From Shimia sp047124445 (GTDB lineage: Bacteria; Pseudomonadota; Alphaproteobacteria; Rhodobacterales; Rhodobacteraceae): DNA of 64,000 nucleotides. Location: positions 2,542,001 through 2,606,000 of the forward strand of contig NZ_CP138921.1 in the NCBI RefSeq assembly GCF_047124445.1. The letters run 5' to 3'. Position 1 is the stretch's first letter; each line of letters begins with the position of its first letter. This document shows, piece after piece, positions 8,190 through 16,803 of this stretch. The translations under genes were made by a program, and so were the position numbers. The notes under the pieces were generated by a model, which did not search any database, was not told the origin of the DNA, and saw nothing but the letters and a program-made list of their open reading frames with translations.

Positions 8190-9343
8190 CAGCGACGTTC
8201 TCCGATACCAAGGGGGGTTTGCGGTGTGGATGCCGGCACGCGCCCATAGGCATGGGGCAGCGATACAGTGTTGAGATGCGGCATCACGCGGGCGCCAAAA
8301 TGCTTGGCCTCATCCACATGCGGGTAGCCTGACAAAACGAACGCCCGCATCCCCATCTTCTTATAGGCCTCAAGCTTGGACAAAACCTGATCGGTCGACC
8401 CGACCAATGCCGCACCGCAGCCAGATCGCGCCCGGCCCACGCCGGTCCAGAGATGTGGCTCGATAAAGCCATCGTCGTCGGCCACATCGCGGTTCTTTGC
8501 CTGATGCGACACACCCAGAGACTTGGCGTCCAGCGCACGTTCGCGGATGGCGCGTCCCTGCTCGTCATCGAGCTTAGACACAATGTAGTCCGCATATTCG
8601 CGTGCTTCAGCCTCGGTGTCGCGGACAATCACATGCACGCGCAAGCCATAGTCGAGTGTCCGGCCATAGCGCTCCGCCACCGCGTTCACCGCCTTCATAC
8701 GCCCGGCCAACTCGTCCATCTTCTCCGGCCACATCAGATACACATCGCAATGCTGCCCGCAGAGCTCCAATGCATCTGGCGAATAGCCACCAAAATACAG
8801 CAATGGCCCACCAGTCTGATACGGAACCACAGGATCGGTTGTCAGGCCCTGGAAGTTGTAGACCTCACCCGCGTGGTTGATTTCACCCTGGGTCCAAGCT
8901 TGTTTGAGAATCTCGACAACTTCCCGCGAGCGCTGGTAGCGATAGCTGCTCTCGGCCTTTTCACCGGGAAAGTCGGACGAGATGATGTTCACGGTCAGCC
9001 GACCTTCCAACATGTGGTCCAACGTCGCCAGCGTACGCGCCAGCATGATCGGCTGCATCTCTCCACAGCGCACGGCAGCCAGCATGTTGATCTTGCTGGT
9101 GATCGGCGCGCACCCCGCCACAAAGCTCAGCGTATCCTGCCCCACCTGATAAGAAGACGGGCATAGAATGTTGCGAAAGCCTTGTGCTTCCGCCTCTTTC
9201 ACGATGCTCGAGCAATGCGCCCAGGACGACCGCAGATCGCCATCTGGCACGCCAAGGAACTGGTAATCGTCTGAACACAGCGCGGCAAACCACGACACTT
9301 CTACTGCATCCAAATCCGCAGATGTCACCGGCACGACGGTCAT
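8189..9343 (-). CDS. FMNH2-dependent alkanesulfonate-type monooxygenase (SsuD/SmoC-like)
   Basis: A luciferase-like flavin-dependent monooxygenase of 384 residues that would cleave a C-S bond with O2 and FMNH2, giving an aldehyde and sulfite. Residues conserved with SsuD are seen: the Arg-x-His of GLRVHVIVRDTEAEA, the NIISSDFPGE active-site region and the phosphate/sulfonate-binding Arg in WTGVGRARSGCGAALVG. It is the first gene of the operon and overlaps the aldo/keto reductase gene by one base (TGATG). Co-occurrence with SmoA- and SmoB-like genes suggests sulfoquinovose as substrate; another organosulfonate cannot be excluded. Confidence 0.87.
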   Translation of the reverse strand: MTVVPVTSADLDAVEVSWFAALCSDDYQFLGVPDGDLRSSWAHCSSIVKEAEAQGFRNILCPSSYQVGQDTLSFVAGCAPITSKINMLAAVRCGEMQPIMLARTLATLDHMLEGRLTVNIISSDFPGEKAESSYRYQRSREVVEILKQAWTQGEINHAGEVYNFQGLTTDPVVPYQTGGPLLYFGGYSPDALELCGQHCDVYLMWPEKMDELAGRMKAVNAVAERYGRTLDYGLRVHVIVRDTEAEAREYADYIVSKLDDEQGRAIRERALDAKSLGVSHQAKNRDVADDDGFIEPHLWTGVGRARSGCGAALVGSTDQVLSKLEAYKKMGMRAFVLSGYPHVDEAKHFGARVMPHLNTVSLPHAYGRVPASTPQTPLGIGERR

Positions 9344-9393
9344 CGAGTTCCTCCCAAAATCTCGTTTTCCTTACCCCTTGAATAAACTGCGAT

Positions 9394-9407
9394 TTGATGT
9401 AGATCAA
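9394..9407. promoter_or_regulatory. FNR-like palindrome in the divergent promoter region
   Basis: TTGATGTAGATCAA is a perfect match to the FNR/FnrL consensus TTGAT-N4-ATCAA, 50 bases upstream of the monooxygenase start and 26 bases upstream of the GntR start. A second TGTATCAAT half-site lies just to the right. It could also be the operator of the adjacent GntR regulator. Confidence 0.45.
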
Positions 9408-9433
9408 TGGTGTATCAATTTTCGGGATGATCT

Positions 9434-10144
9434 ATGTCAAATCCAGACCTCTCCAGTTCGGCCCTGCCGCTCTATTTGCAGATCAGTGAAACCCTGATCC
9501 GAGAGATCGCGGCTGGCCGTCTGGTGGACGGAGAGCGCTTGCCGCCTGAACGCGAGCTGGCCAAGCAATACGGAACCACCGTGCGTACACTGCGCAAATC
9601 CCTTGCCGAGCTGGAGAAGCAAGGCATGCTGGAGCGCGTTCAAGGGTCCGGTAACTACGTGCGCGCCACCCAAAGCGGGCGCAGCGTCTACTCCATGTTC
9701 CGATTGGAGTTGCCTGAAGGGGGCGGATTGCCCACCGCGGACATCCTCTCGGTGCATGACATGGAGAAGCCTTCCGATCTGCCAGCCTTCGGCACGTCGA
9801 ATCACGGCACACGGATTCGCAGGCTGCGCTATCTGGACGAGGTTGTGATTGCCGTCGAAGAAATCTGGTTGGACGGCGACGCGGGCAAAGTGGACCCGGC
9901 AAAACTGTCGGAGTCGCTGTACCACTATTATCAGAAACAGCTCGGCTTCTGGATTCGACGCGCCGAAGACCGCGTCTCCATCGGGCACGTGCCGGACTGG
10001 GCGCCAGAGGCCTTTGGCCAAACGCCCGGGGAAATTTCTGGCTACATCGAACGCCTGAGCTGGTCGCAAGCCAGCGCTCCTGTCGAGTTTTCCCGCACCT
10101 GGTTTGACCCGGAACACTCTATCTACATCCAACGCCTGACTTAG
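9434..10144 (+). CDS. GntR-family regulator, HutC/FarR subfamily
   Basis: A 236-residue regulator with an N-terminal winged helix (LYLQISETLIREIAAGRL, PPERELAKQYGTTVRTLRKS) and a C-terminal UTRA effector domain with the chorismate-lyase-like fold. It is divergent from the monooxygenase/TRAP operon and nine bases upstream of a Gfo/Idh/MocA gene, so it most likely responds to the substrate or an intermediate of that pathway and controls both directions. Its ATG at 9434 follows GGGATGATCT. Confidence 0.9.
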   Translation: MSNPDLSSSALPLYLQISETLIREIAAGRLVDGERLPPERELAKQYGTTVRTLRKSLAELEKQGMLERVQGSGNYVRATQSGRSVYSMFRLELPEGGGLPTADILSVHDMEKPSDLPAFGTSNHGTRIRRLRYLDEVVIAVEEIWLDGDAGKVDPAKLSESLYHYYQKQLGFWIRRAEDRVSIGHVPDWAPEAFGQTPGEISGYIERLSWSQASAPVEFSRTWFDPEHSIYIQRLT

Positions 10145-10152
10145 GAGGCATT

Positions 10153-11259
10153 ATGACGAAACCCACCACCTACGGGATCATCGGCTGCGGCATGATGGGA
10201 CAAGAGCATCTGCGCAACATTGCACTCCTCCCGAACACGGAAGTTGGGGCCATCTTCGAACCCAACGACCAAATGCGCACAGAGAGCGCGCGTTTTGCGC
10301 CCGATGCGCAGTTTGTCGACAGCCTGGAAGAGCTGCTAGCCGTGGACACCCTAGACTGCCTACTGATCGCCAGTCCGAATTTCTGCCATGTCGCCCAACT
10401 GCAAGAGATCGCCCGAATCCGTCCTTTGCCCATCCTCGTCGAAAAACCGTTGTACACGGATCCGCAGGACCTGGCCCAAATCGACGAATTCATCGCCAGC
10501 TATCCCGCCTCGGCCTGGGTTGCGATGGAATATCGCTATATGCCGCCGGTCGCGGCATTCCTGGAAAACGCAGCAGATGTTACCGGCGGCATCAAAATGC
10601 TGACCATCCGTGAACACCGCTTTCCCTTTCTGGAAAAGGTCGACGACTGGAACCGCTTCAACGCCAAATCCGGCGGCACCTTTGTGGAAAAATGCTGCCA
10701 CTTCTTTGACCTCATGCGCCTGACGCTTGGATCAGAGCCGGTGCGCGTGATGGCCTCCGGCGGACAGGACGCCAACCATCTCAACGAAAGCTATGACGGG
10801 CAAGTGCCAGACATTCTCGACAATGGATATGTCATCGTCGATTTCGAAAACGGCGCCCGCGCGATGCTCGAACTGTGCATGTTTGCCGAAGGTGCCGAGT
10901 ATCAGGAAGAAATCGCGGCCGTCGGTCCAACAGGCAAAATCGAAGCGCTGGTTCCAGGGCCGGGCCGCTTCTGGCCTGCGCACCTTGGCGCAGCGCCTAC
11001 CCCCAAGCTCATCCTGTCTCCGCGTGCGCCCAAGGGGCCGATTGAAAAGGAAATCCCTGTGGATCCGGACATCCTCGATGCGGGCGACCACAATGGCTCA
11101 ACCTTTTACCAACACAAGTATTTTCTGGAGTTGGTGCGCGGCGAGCGGTCCACGCCCGAGGTGAGCCTGACCGACGGGAAAATGGCTGTCCTGATGGGCA
11201 TCGCAGCGCAAACATCCATCCAAGAGAAGCGGTCTGTCGAGATGTCGGAGATAAGCTAA
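10153..11259 (+). CDS. Gfo/Idh/MocA-family NAD(P)-dependent oxidoreductase
   Basis: A 368-residue protein with an N-terminal Rossmann fold (YGIIGCGMMGQEH) and the family's PILVEKPLYT lysine motif near residues 95-104, followed by the alpha/beta C-terminal domain. Such enzymes oxidise or reduce sugars. It follows the GntR gene by nine bases with an AGGAGG ribosome site, so the two form an operon. The window shows no GH31 sulfoquinovosidase. The NAD-dependent sulfoquinovosidases of family GH188 are related to the Gfo/Idh/MocA fold, so this gene is a candidate glycoside-cleaving entry enzyme. That is inference; a simple sugar dehydrogenase is equally possible. Confidence 0.88.
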   Translation: MTKPTTYGIIGCGMMGQEHLRNIALLPNTEVGAIFEPNDQMRTESARFAPDAQFVDSLEELLAVDTLDCLLIASPNFCHVAQLQEIARIRPLPILVEKPLYTDPQDLAQIDEFIASYPASAWVAMEYRYMPPVAAFLENAADVTGGIKMLTIREHRFPFLEKVDDWNRFNAKSGGTFVEKCCHFFDLMRLTLGSEPVRVMASGGQDANHLNESYDGQVPDILDNGYVIVDFENGARAMLELCMFAEGAEYQEEIAAVGPTGKIEALVPGPGRFWPAHLGAAPTPKLILSPRAPKGPIEKEIPVDPDILDAGDHNGSTFYQHKYFLELVRGERSTPEVSLTDGKMAVLMGIAAQTSIQEKRSVEMSEIS

Positions 11260-11267
11260 ACGGCCCT

Positions 11268-11314
11268 GGCGCATGGTTTTCGTTTGGCACTGCAACGCCA
11301 ACGCCCCATGCGCC
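11268..11314. terminator. Long hairpin after the Gfo/Idh gene
   Basis: An outer stem GGCGCATGG (11268-11276) / CCATGCGCC (11306-11314) encloses an inner stem TTGGC / GCCAA. It starts nine bases after the Gfo/Idh stop codon. There is no clear T-run, so termination is plausible but not certain. Confidence 0.4.
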
Positions 11315-11456
11315 GATCACCTTCGTCGAGTGACTGGCGAGACAAAAGACCCCAAACCAAAACATCGTCACGCATGAGGATGTCACGTCAACTGGCATAC
11401 GCTCTTCGACAGAAGGGCAAATACGATTGCCGAACCAAGTTTCATTGCTTGAAAAG

Positions 11457-11505
11457 TGGTGCCCGGGGGCGGAATCGAACCACCGACACGAGGATTTTCA
11501 ATCCA
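11457..11505 (-). repeat. att-like fragment: 3' 49 bases of tRNA-Phe
   Basis: Identical over 49 bases to the 3' end of the tRNA-Phe gene at 43326-43374, including the CCA end, T arm, variable loop and the 3' side of the anticodon stem. Identity stops abruptly at both edges. It lacks the 5' half and cannot be a functional tRNA. It marks the distal end of the island. Confidence 0.88.
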
Positions 11506-12140
11506 TCCTTTAGTTTGACAATCCGAATTCCATTTACGTTGTAGCTACATAAAAAAAGCGCCCCTTCTGCCAACAAGACCCCGTGGCCATACCGTGACGT
11601 TTCCGCCCCCGAGCCGCCATCGGTGCATCCCGCAGCAAACGGCGGTGAAGAGCCCTCTTTGCCGGATGCTGCACCAGTCGCGAACCTCCGCTTGGTCGGT
11701 TCAGCCCTCGATCACGGATACGATGAAATGTGCCCCCTGTCGATCGTTAGCCCCTAGGCTGCGATTTCGGTTGAATGGGGTTTGAACAGTTCGGCAATCA
11801 GCTGTTCGTGCTGCTGGTGCGGGCGGAGGGTCTCTGCCTTGCCTGCTGCGTTGTGTCCCGTATTCAGGTCTTCCGCATCGCCTGAAGCCTACAAAAGCGC
11901 GAAGCTTGTTACGACGATTTCGTCGAGATAACCGCCCACCTGTTCCTTCCCTTAAAAGGTGGTCCGCCCCTATATTTAGGAAAAGGTTTGAGCCGGTGCC
12001 CTTGTTCGCCCTCCCCTGGCTGAGAGCTCAGCGGGAGAGTGAAGCTAAGGCTGCCTCACGAAGAAAGATCTCTTTCATGAAATCATAAAATCATATATCA
12101 CAATGTGTATGATGCGTGAGAGCTGAAGGGTGGTGGCACA
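11506..12140. other. Gene-free left end of the island
   Basis: About 630 bases with only short open frames that have no recognisable product or ribosome site. The base composition and lack of coding signal suggest decayed sequence just inside the attachment site. The promoter of the MBL-fold gene must lie at its right end, where an inverted repeat is present. Confidence 0.6.
12090..12113. promoter_or_regulatory. Inverted repeat upstream of the MBL/YeeE genes
   Basis: ATCATA (12090-12095) and TATGAT (12108-12113) flank a 12-base centre, ending 28 bases before the start codon at 12141. The region is AT-rich and could hold the promoter and an operator; it does not match the ATTC-N8-GAAT motif seen in the sox promoters. 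Confidence 0.35.
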
Positions 12141-13058
12141 ATGCGAACATTTTCAAGACGACAGTTCTTGCAACGTGCGTCCGTAACAGGTGGGCTTTCA
12201 GTGCTGGCGCCACCGGTTTTCTCAAAAATCTCCCTCGGCAGAGCGAGCCTGACAACCATCAGCGACGGTCACCTCGTCCTACCACTCAGCTTTGCCATCG
12301 GCTCCAACCCGTCGGCAAAAGCCACCGAAATTCTACGTGATCACGGAATCTCCGGAGATCAAGTGCGCCCAAGCTGCAATGTTTCCATCTATCAAGACGG
12401 CACAAACACGGTGCTTTTTGATGTGGGGGCCGGACCTGATTTTATGCCCTCGGCAGGTACTTTATTGGACAGCTTATCGGCCATTGGAGTGGCCCCAGAA
12501 GACGTCACACACGTTCTGATCACCCATGCGCATCCTGACCATATCTGGGGCTTGCTGGACGATTTTGACGAACCGGTTTTTGCCAACGCCGCCCACCTTA
12601 TTGGCCGCAAAGAATGGGACTATTGGTGGGACCCAGATACCGTCCATTCCATAGGGCAATCCCGCATGACGTTTGCCGCGGGCGCCCGGCGGCGATTCGA
12701 AATGATGGAAGATGTCTTCGAACGGTTTGAGGACGGAGAAGAAGTGGTTAGCGGCATTTCGGCCGTTGCCACGTATGGACACACCCCTGGTCACATGAGC
12801 TTTGAAGTGCGCTCCGGCAATGAAGCTAGCCTCATTATTGGCGATGCTATAGCCAACCACCACTTGGCCTTTCAAAAACCGGAATGGCCCAGCGGCTCCG
12901 ATCAGGATGCAGACCTTGGCATCCGAACACGGTTGGCACTTTTTGATCGAATAACGGCAGACAACTTGTCCGTTGTTGGCTTTCACTTTCCAGGTAAGGG
13001 TTTGGGCCGATTGGATAAAACATCGTCTGGGTACAAATTCATTGAGGAAACAACATGA
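12141..13058 (+). CDS. Tat-exported MBL-fold metallohydrolase
   Basis: A 305-residue metallo-beta-lactamase-fold protein with a twin-arginine signal (SRRQFLQRASVTGGLSVLAP). The metal-binding motif THAHPDH near residue 133 is intact, with further ligands in YGHTPGH, IIGDA and the C-terminal FHFPG. It would act in the periplasm, binding two metal ions; the substrate is unknown. It overlaps the next MBL gene by four bases (ATGA). Its place beside sox genes suggests a role in sulfur compound processing, as proposed for SoxH and related proteins. Confidence 0.83.
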   Translation: MRTFSRRQFLQRASVTGGLSVLAPPVFSKISLGRASLTTISDGHLVLPLSFAIGSNPSAKATEILRDHGISGDQVRPSCNVSIYQDGTNTVLFDVGAGPDFMPSAGTLLDSLSAIGVAPEDVTHVLITHAHPDHIWGLLDDFDEPVFANAAHLIGRKEWDYWWDPDTVHSIGQSRMTFAAGARRRFEMMEDVFERFEDGEEVVSGISAVATYGHTPGHMSFEVRSGNEASLIIGDAIANHHLAFQKPEWPSGSDQDADLGIRTRLALFDRITADNLSVVGFHFPGKGLGRLDKTSSGYKFIEETT

Positions 13059-14014
13059 CGAGCAAATCCTATTTGTTCGCGACGGCATGTATAGCCAGCC
13101 TTGCGTCCATTGCCCTGGCTAATGAGGACATTGCAGATCAATACCCTGGCTCTCCACTGTATTCCAAACCGGTCGAAGTGATCCCTCATGTTTGGTCGGC
13201 GATTGGGGCAACTGCGCCGCCGACCTATGAAAACACAGGCCACAACAACAACCTCAGCTTCATCGTCACCGGCGACGGCGTCGTGGTGGTGAACGGTGGC
13301 GCCGCTTACATCTTGGCGGCAGCCCTGCACACGGAAATCAAGGCCGTAACCGACCAGCCTGTAAAGCTCGTGATCAACGAAAACGGTCAAGGGCACGCCA
13401 TGTTGGGCAATGCTTACTGGGCAGAGCAAGGCGTTCCAATTCTGGCACATGAAGACGCAGCCCACGAGATTGCAGAATATGGGCCGCAGATTTTGGAAGG
13501 CATGAAGCGCTACAACCGCGACAAGGCGGAAGGCACCACTGTGGTGAGCCCAACTGAAACCTTCTCTGAGACCCATATCGTGGAGATGGGCGATTTTCGG
13601 ATAGAAGTGCTGCACCTTGGTCCCGCACACAGCCCCGGCGACATCTCCGTTTGGTTGCCAGAACAGAGCTTGGTCATTGCAGGAGACATGGCATTTCACG
13701 AGCGTATGCTGCCGATTTTTGAGGATACCATGACCGCAGATTGGCTGGAAACGTGGGACACCGCCTTTGAGCCGCTGAAAGCCACCTATGTAATACCCGG
13801 TCACGGCCATCCGACAAATATGGATCAGGTCCGTCGTTACACGCGCGACTATCTGGTTTATCTGCGCGAAAAAGTGGGGGCGCACTTGGACGCTGGTGGC
13901 GATCTTGCCGACGCCTATTACGTCGACCAATCGCCCTATGCCAACCTCGATACTTTCGAAGAGCTGGCGACCAAGAACGCCGGGCGTGTCTACGAACAAA
14001 TGGAATTTGAGTAA
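13055..14014 (+). CDS. soxH: SoxH-like MBL-fold protein with altered metal motif
   Basis: A 319-residue exported MBL-fold protein (signal peptide ending near SIALA, residues 1-22). The usual HxHxDH motif is replaced by NENGQGH at residues 108-114, keeping only the last His. Later ligands appear conserved: His in LGPAHSPGD, Asp in VIAGDMAF and His in VIPGHGHP. This suggests a single-metal or altered site. GAGGAAACAAC precedes the ATG. It lies in a plus-strand operon with the upstream MBL gene and a YeeE transporter at the edge of the sox cluster, as soxH does in other alphaproteobacteria; the name is used on that basis. Confidence 0.7.
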   Translation: MTSKSYLFATACIASLASIALANEDIADQYPGSPLYSKPVEVIPHVWSAIGATAPPTYENTGHNNNLSFIVTGDGVVVVNGGAAYILAAALHTEIKAVTDQPVKLVINENGQGHAMLGNAYWAEQGVPILAHEDAAHEIAEYGPQILEGMKRYNRDKAEGTTVVSPTETFSETHIVEMGDFRIEVLHLGPAHSPGDISVWLPEQSLVIAGDMAFHERMLPIFEDTMTADWLETWDTAFEPLKATYVIPGHGHPTNMDQVRRYTRDYLVYLREKVGAHLDAGGDLADAYYVDQSPYANLDTFEELATKNAGRVYEQMEFE

Positions 14015-14055
14015 CCCTCTCTCCCCCGGAAACGCGCGAGATCTGGACGGACATA

Positions 14056-15099
14056 ATGGAAACTCTGATTGACCAGTTTGGGGAGCCCACACTCCTTTTG
14101 GTCATTGGATTGGTCACAGGCCTTGTATTTGGCGCAAACGCTTACAACTCTCGGTTCTGTCTCCGCGCAGCAACCGCAGAAGTGGCCTCTGGAGTCGCGG
14201 GGCCACGGTTTGCGATCTGGCTGATCGTGTTTCTCTCTGCCCTTTTTGCCGTGCAGACCTCAATCTGGGTTGGTCTTCTGGATGTGACGGAAGCGCGCCA
14301 ACTTGCCAGCGTCGGCAGCCTGTCCGGCGCATTGATTGGCGGGCTTTTGTTTGGCGTCGGTATGATCCTTGCACGCGGATGTGCCAGTCGTCTTCTGGTG
14401 CTCTCAGCCTCTGGCAACTTACGAGCCATCGTCACGGGGTTGGTGTTAACTCTGACCGCGCAGGCAGCGCTTCGTGGCGTTCTGTCTCCCGCAAGAGAAA
14501 CACTGTTTGGCCTTTGGACGATGCCTGGCGGCTCACAAAGGGAGCTATCAACTGTGCTGTCGATGCCAAGAGGCGTGGTGGTCATTGTCGCGATTGCCGG
14601 ACTGTTTGCGGCGCTGATTTTCGCGAAACGCCAAAACCTCAGAAACCGCGAAATTATCAGTGCATTTTTGGTTGGCAGCGCAATTTGGATGGGGTGGTTT
14701 TTTACCTATCTGCTGGCGCAATCGTCCTTCGAGGTCGTCACCATGCAATCTGTTACCTTCACCGGTCCATCCACCGACACTCTGATGTCGCTGATTAATA
14801 CTGTCTCGCCGGTTCAGAATTTCGGAACTGGACTGGTTCCCGGCGTGTTTTTGGGCGCCTTGGCCGTCGCCGTCCTCAAAGGTGAAGCGCGCATTCAGAG
14901 ATTTGAGCCAAACACACCGATGGAGCGCTACCTCTTAGGCGGTGTATTCATGGGCTTTGGAGCTATGTTGGCAGGTGGCTGCGCGGTCGGTGCAGGCGTC
15001 ACCGGCGGCGCCATTCTCTCCGTCACAGCCTGGCTTGCCGTCTTTTCCATGTGGGTTGGGGCCACAGTGACAAAAGTCGCGTTAGGGTCCCGCGCCTGA
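14056..15099 (+). CDS. YeeE/YedE-family sulfur-compound transporter
   Basis: A 347-residue integral-membrane protein with about nine or ten hydrophobic segments and the duplicated YeeE/YedE motifs built around a conserved Cys: FGVGMILARGCASRL and FGAMLAGGCAVGAGVTGG. Family members import thiosulfate or other sulfur species through cysteine relay sites. It is the third gene of the MBL operon and converges on hemA. A second member of the family lies at 27726, at the other end of the sox locus. Confidence 0.85.
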   Translation: METLIDQFGEPTLLLVIGLVTGLVFGANAYNSRFCLRAATAEVASGVAGPRFAIWLIVFLSALFAVQTSIWVGLLDVTEARQLASVGSLSGALIGGLLFGVGMILARGCASRLLVLSASGNLRAIVTGLVLTLTAQAALRGVLSPARETLFGLWTMPGGSQRELSTVLSMPRGVVVIVAIAGLFAALIFAKRQNLRNREIISAFLVGSAIWMGWFFTYLLAQSSFEVVTMQSVTFTGPSTDTLMSLINTVSPVQNFGTGLVPGVFLGALAVAVLKGEARIQRFEPNTPMERYLLGGVFMGFGAMLAGGCAVGAGVTGGAILSVTAWLAVFSMWVGATVTKVALGSRA

Positions 15100-15103
15100 C
15101 ACA

Positions 15104-16333
15104 CTATTGCGCGGCAAGCGGTTGACGAGCCAAAGCGCACTCTGCCCAGAGCGCCTCCAAAGCGTCAATCAAATGCGCGATGTCTTCCGCGCTATGCACG
15201 GGAGAGGGCGTGATCCGCAGCCGTTCGGTGCCTTTCGGCACTGTCGGATAATTGATCGGCTGAATGTAAATCCCATGTTCCGCGAGCAGCCGATCAGAGA
15301 TGTACTTGCACTTGACCGGATCCCCCACCATCACCGGGATGATGTGGCTTGGGTTGTCAATATGGGGCACGCCAATGGCATCCAACTTTGCGCGCACGGA
15401 TTTGACATTACGCCGCTGCATTTGCCGCTCCCAATCGCTTTCCTTCAAGTGCTGGATTGCGGCTCTGGCACCCGCGGCAACAGCGGGTGGAAGCGATGTT
15501 GTAAAAATAAAACCGCTGGAAAAGGACCTTATGAAGTCAACAACTTCTACTGACCCCGAAATGTAACCACCGGCAACGCCAAACGCTTTTCCCAAGGTGC
15601 CTTCAATTATGGTCAACCGGTCTGCCAAACCTTCTTGCTCGGAAATGCCACCACCGCGCGCGCCATACAGGCCGACCGCATGCACCTCATCCAAATAGGT
15701 CATCGCGCCATAGCGGTCCGCGAGATCACATATCTCCGCGATTGGCGCGATGTCCCCATCCATTGAATACACACTTTCAAAGGCGATCAGTTTGGGTTGC
15801 TCTAGCGGCAACAACGCCAAATGCCGCTCCAGATCGGACAGGTCGTTATGTTTCCAGATGCGTTTCTGCGCGCCGGAATGACGAATGCCCTCAATCATCG
15901 ACGCATGATTGAGCGCGTCCGACAAGATCACGAGGTCCGGGATTTTGGCTCCCAAAGTGCCCAGCGCAGACCAGTTTGAGACATATCCACTGGTGAACAA
16001 CAGCGCTGCTTCCTTACCGTGCAGGTCGCCCAGTTCTCGTTCCAGCTCTATGTGTTCAAGAGACGTTCCAGAAATATTGCGTGTACCACCAGCGCCGGCA
16101 CCGCAGCGATCCAACGCCGCATGCATGGCGGACAGCACTTTCGGGTGCTGCCCCATCCCTAGGTAGTCATTGGAGCACCAAATCGAAACGTCATTGTCCT
16201 GACCAAGCAGACGCGCCTCGGGAAAGTTCCCGCATTTGCGCTCCAGCTCGGCAAAGACCCGGTAGTTCCCCTCTTCGCGCAGATCCTGCACAGCGCGGCG
16301 AAAAAAGTCTTGGTACTCCAAGTTTATCTCCAT
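15104..16333 (-). CDS. hemA: 5-aminolevulinate synthase
   Basis: A PLP enzyme of 409 residues that condenses glycine with succinyl-CoA to 5-aminolevulinate, the first step of alphaproteobacterial haem synthesis. Family stretches seen include WCSNDYLGMGQHP, the GGTRNISGT substrate region, YLDEVHAVGLYG and the PLP lysine in EGTLGKAFGVAGGY. The ATG at 16333 shares one base with the DUF302 stop (TGATG). It is the last gene of the soxBCDEF-DUF302 run. Being on a genomic island, it is probably an extra copy that serves the cytochrome-rich Sox system; the core copy is not in this window. Confidence 0.93.
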   Translation of the reverse strand: MEINLEYQDFFRRAVQDLREEGNYRVFAELERKCGNFPEARLLGQDNDVSIWCSNDYLGMGQHPKVLSAMHAALDRCGAGAGGTRNISGTSLEHIELERELGDLHGKEAALLFTSGYVSNWSALGTLGAKIPDLVILSDALNHASMIEGIRHSGAQKRIWKHNDLSDLERHLALLPLEQPKLIAFESVYSMDGDIAPIAEICDLADRYGAMTYLDEVHAVGLYGARGGGISEQEGLADRLTIIEGTLGKAFGVAGGYISGSVEVVDFIRSFSSGFIFTTSLPPAVAAGARAAIQHLKESDWERQMQRRNVKSVRAKLDAIGVPHIDNPSHIIPVMVGDPVKCKYISDRLLAEHGIYIQPINYPTVPKGTERLRITPSPVHSAEDIAHLIDALEALWAECALARQPLAAQ

Positions 16334-16761
16334 CAATTGGATGTCGCGTCAGCAACAATACTCTGAAGCAGATCTTCGACTTTCTGCATTGCGCCATCCG
16401 GGTAATCCCGGTGCCCGACCATCACACCTTCTTCGTTCTCGGCAACAAAGATCCCATAGGGGCAATGGGCGATGTTCATCGGATCGGCTTCCATCACCTC
16501 GCGGGAGACAACCGCTGAACAGAACAGGAAAATGTCGGCGGCTTTGAAGATTTGCACATCGCTGCCGACGTCCGCGCCGGTCCGATTCAGCATCTCCCCC
16601 ACATGACTGACGTAATCGATCACGAGCCCCTGCCCAACAATCGCGCTTTCCACAGCAAAAGTGGCATCGTCAAAGTTGCCGTCAAAGGGCACCGTAATGG
16701 CCTCATCTGCTGCAGCAATAGAGCCGCAAACAAAAGGCAGTGCATACATCAAGGATTTCAT
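16333..16761 (-). CDS. DUF302-domain periplasmic protein
   Basis: A 142-residue exported protein with a signal peptide (MKSLMYALPFVCGSIAAA) and a DUF302 domain, seen in the core around HCPYGIFVAENEEGVMVGHRDY. DUF302 proteins are common beside sox and other sulfur-oxidation genes, but no biochemical role is established. The start at 16761 has GGAGAGGAAAG upstream; the open frame reaches 16818 without a better site. It sits between soxF and hemA. Confidence 0.8.
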   Translation of the reverse strand: MKSLMYALPFVCGSIAAADEAITVPFDGNFDDATFAVESAIVGQGLVIDYVSHVGEMLNRTGADVGSDVQIFKAADIFLFCSAVVSREVMEADPMNIAHCPYGIFVAENEEGVMVGHRDYPDGAMQKVEDLLQSIVADATSN

Positions 16762-16803
16762 TCTTTCCTCTCCTTCAGTGTTGTCCAGTGTTCGCGCGCT
16801 TGG

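Noticed and set aside
11457..11505. A second tRNA-Phe gene
   Set aside because: Only the 3' 49 bases are present; the D arm and 5' acceptor strand are missing, so it is an att remnant.
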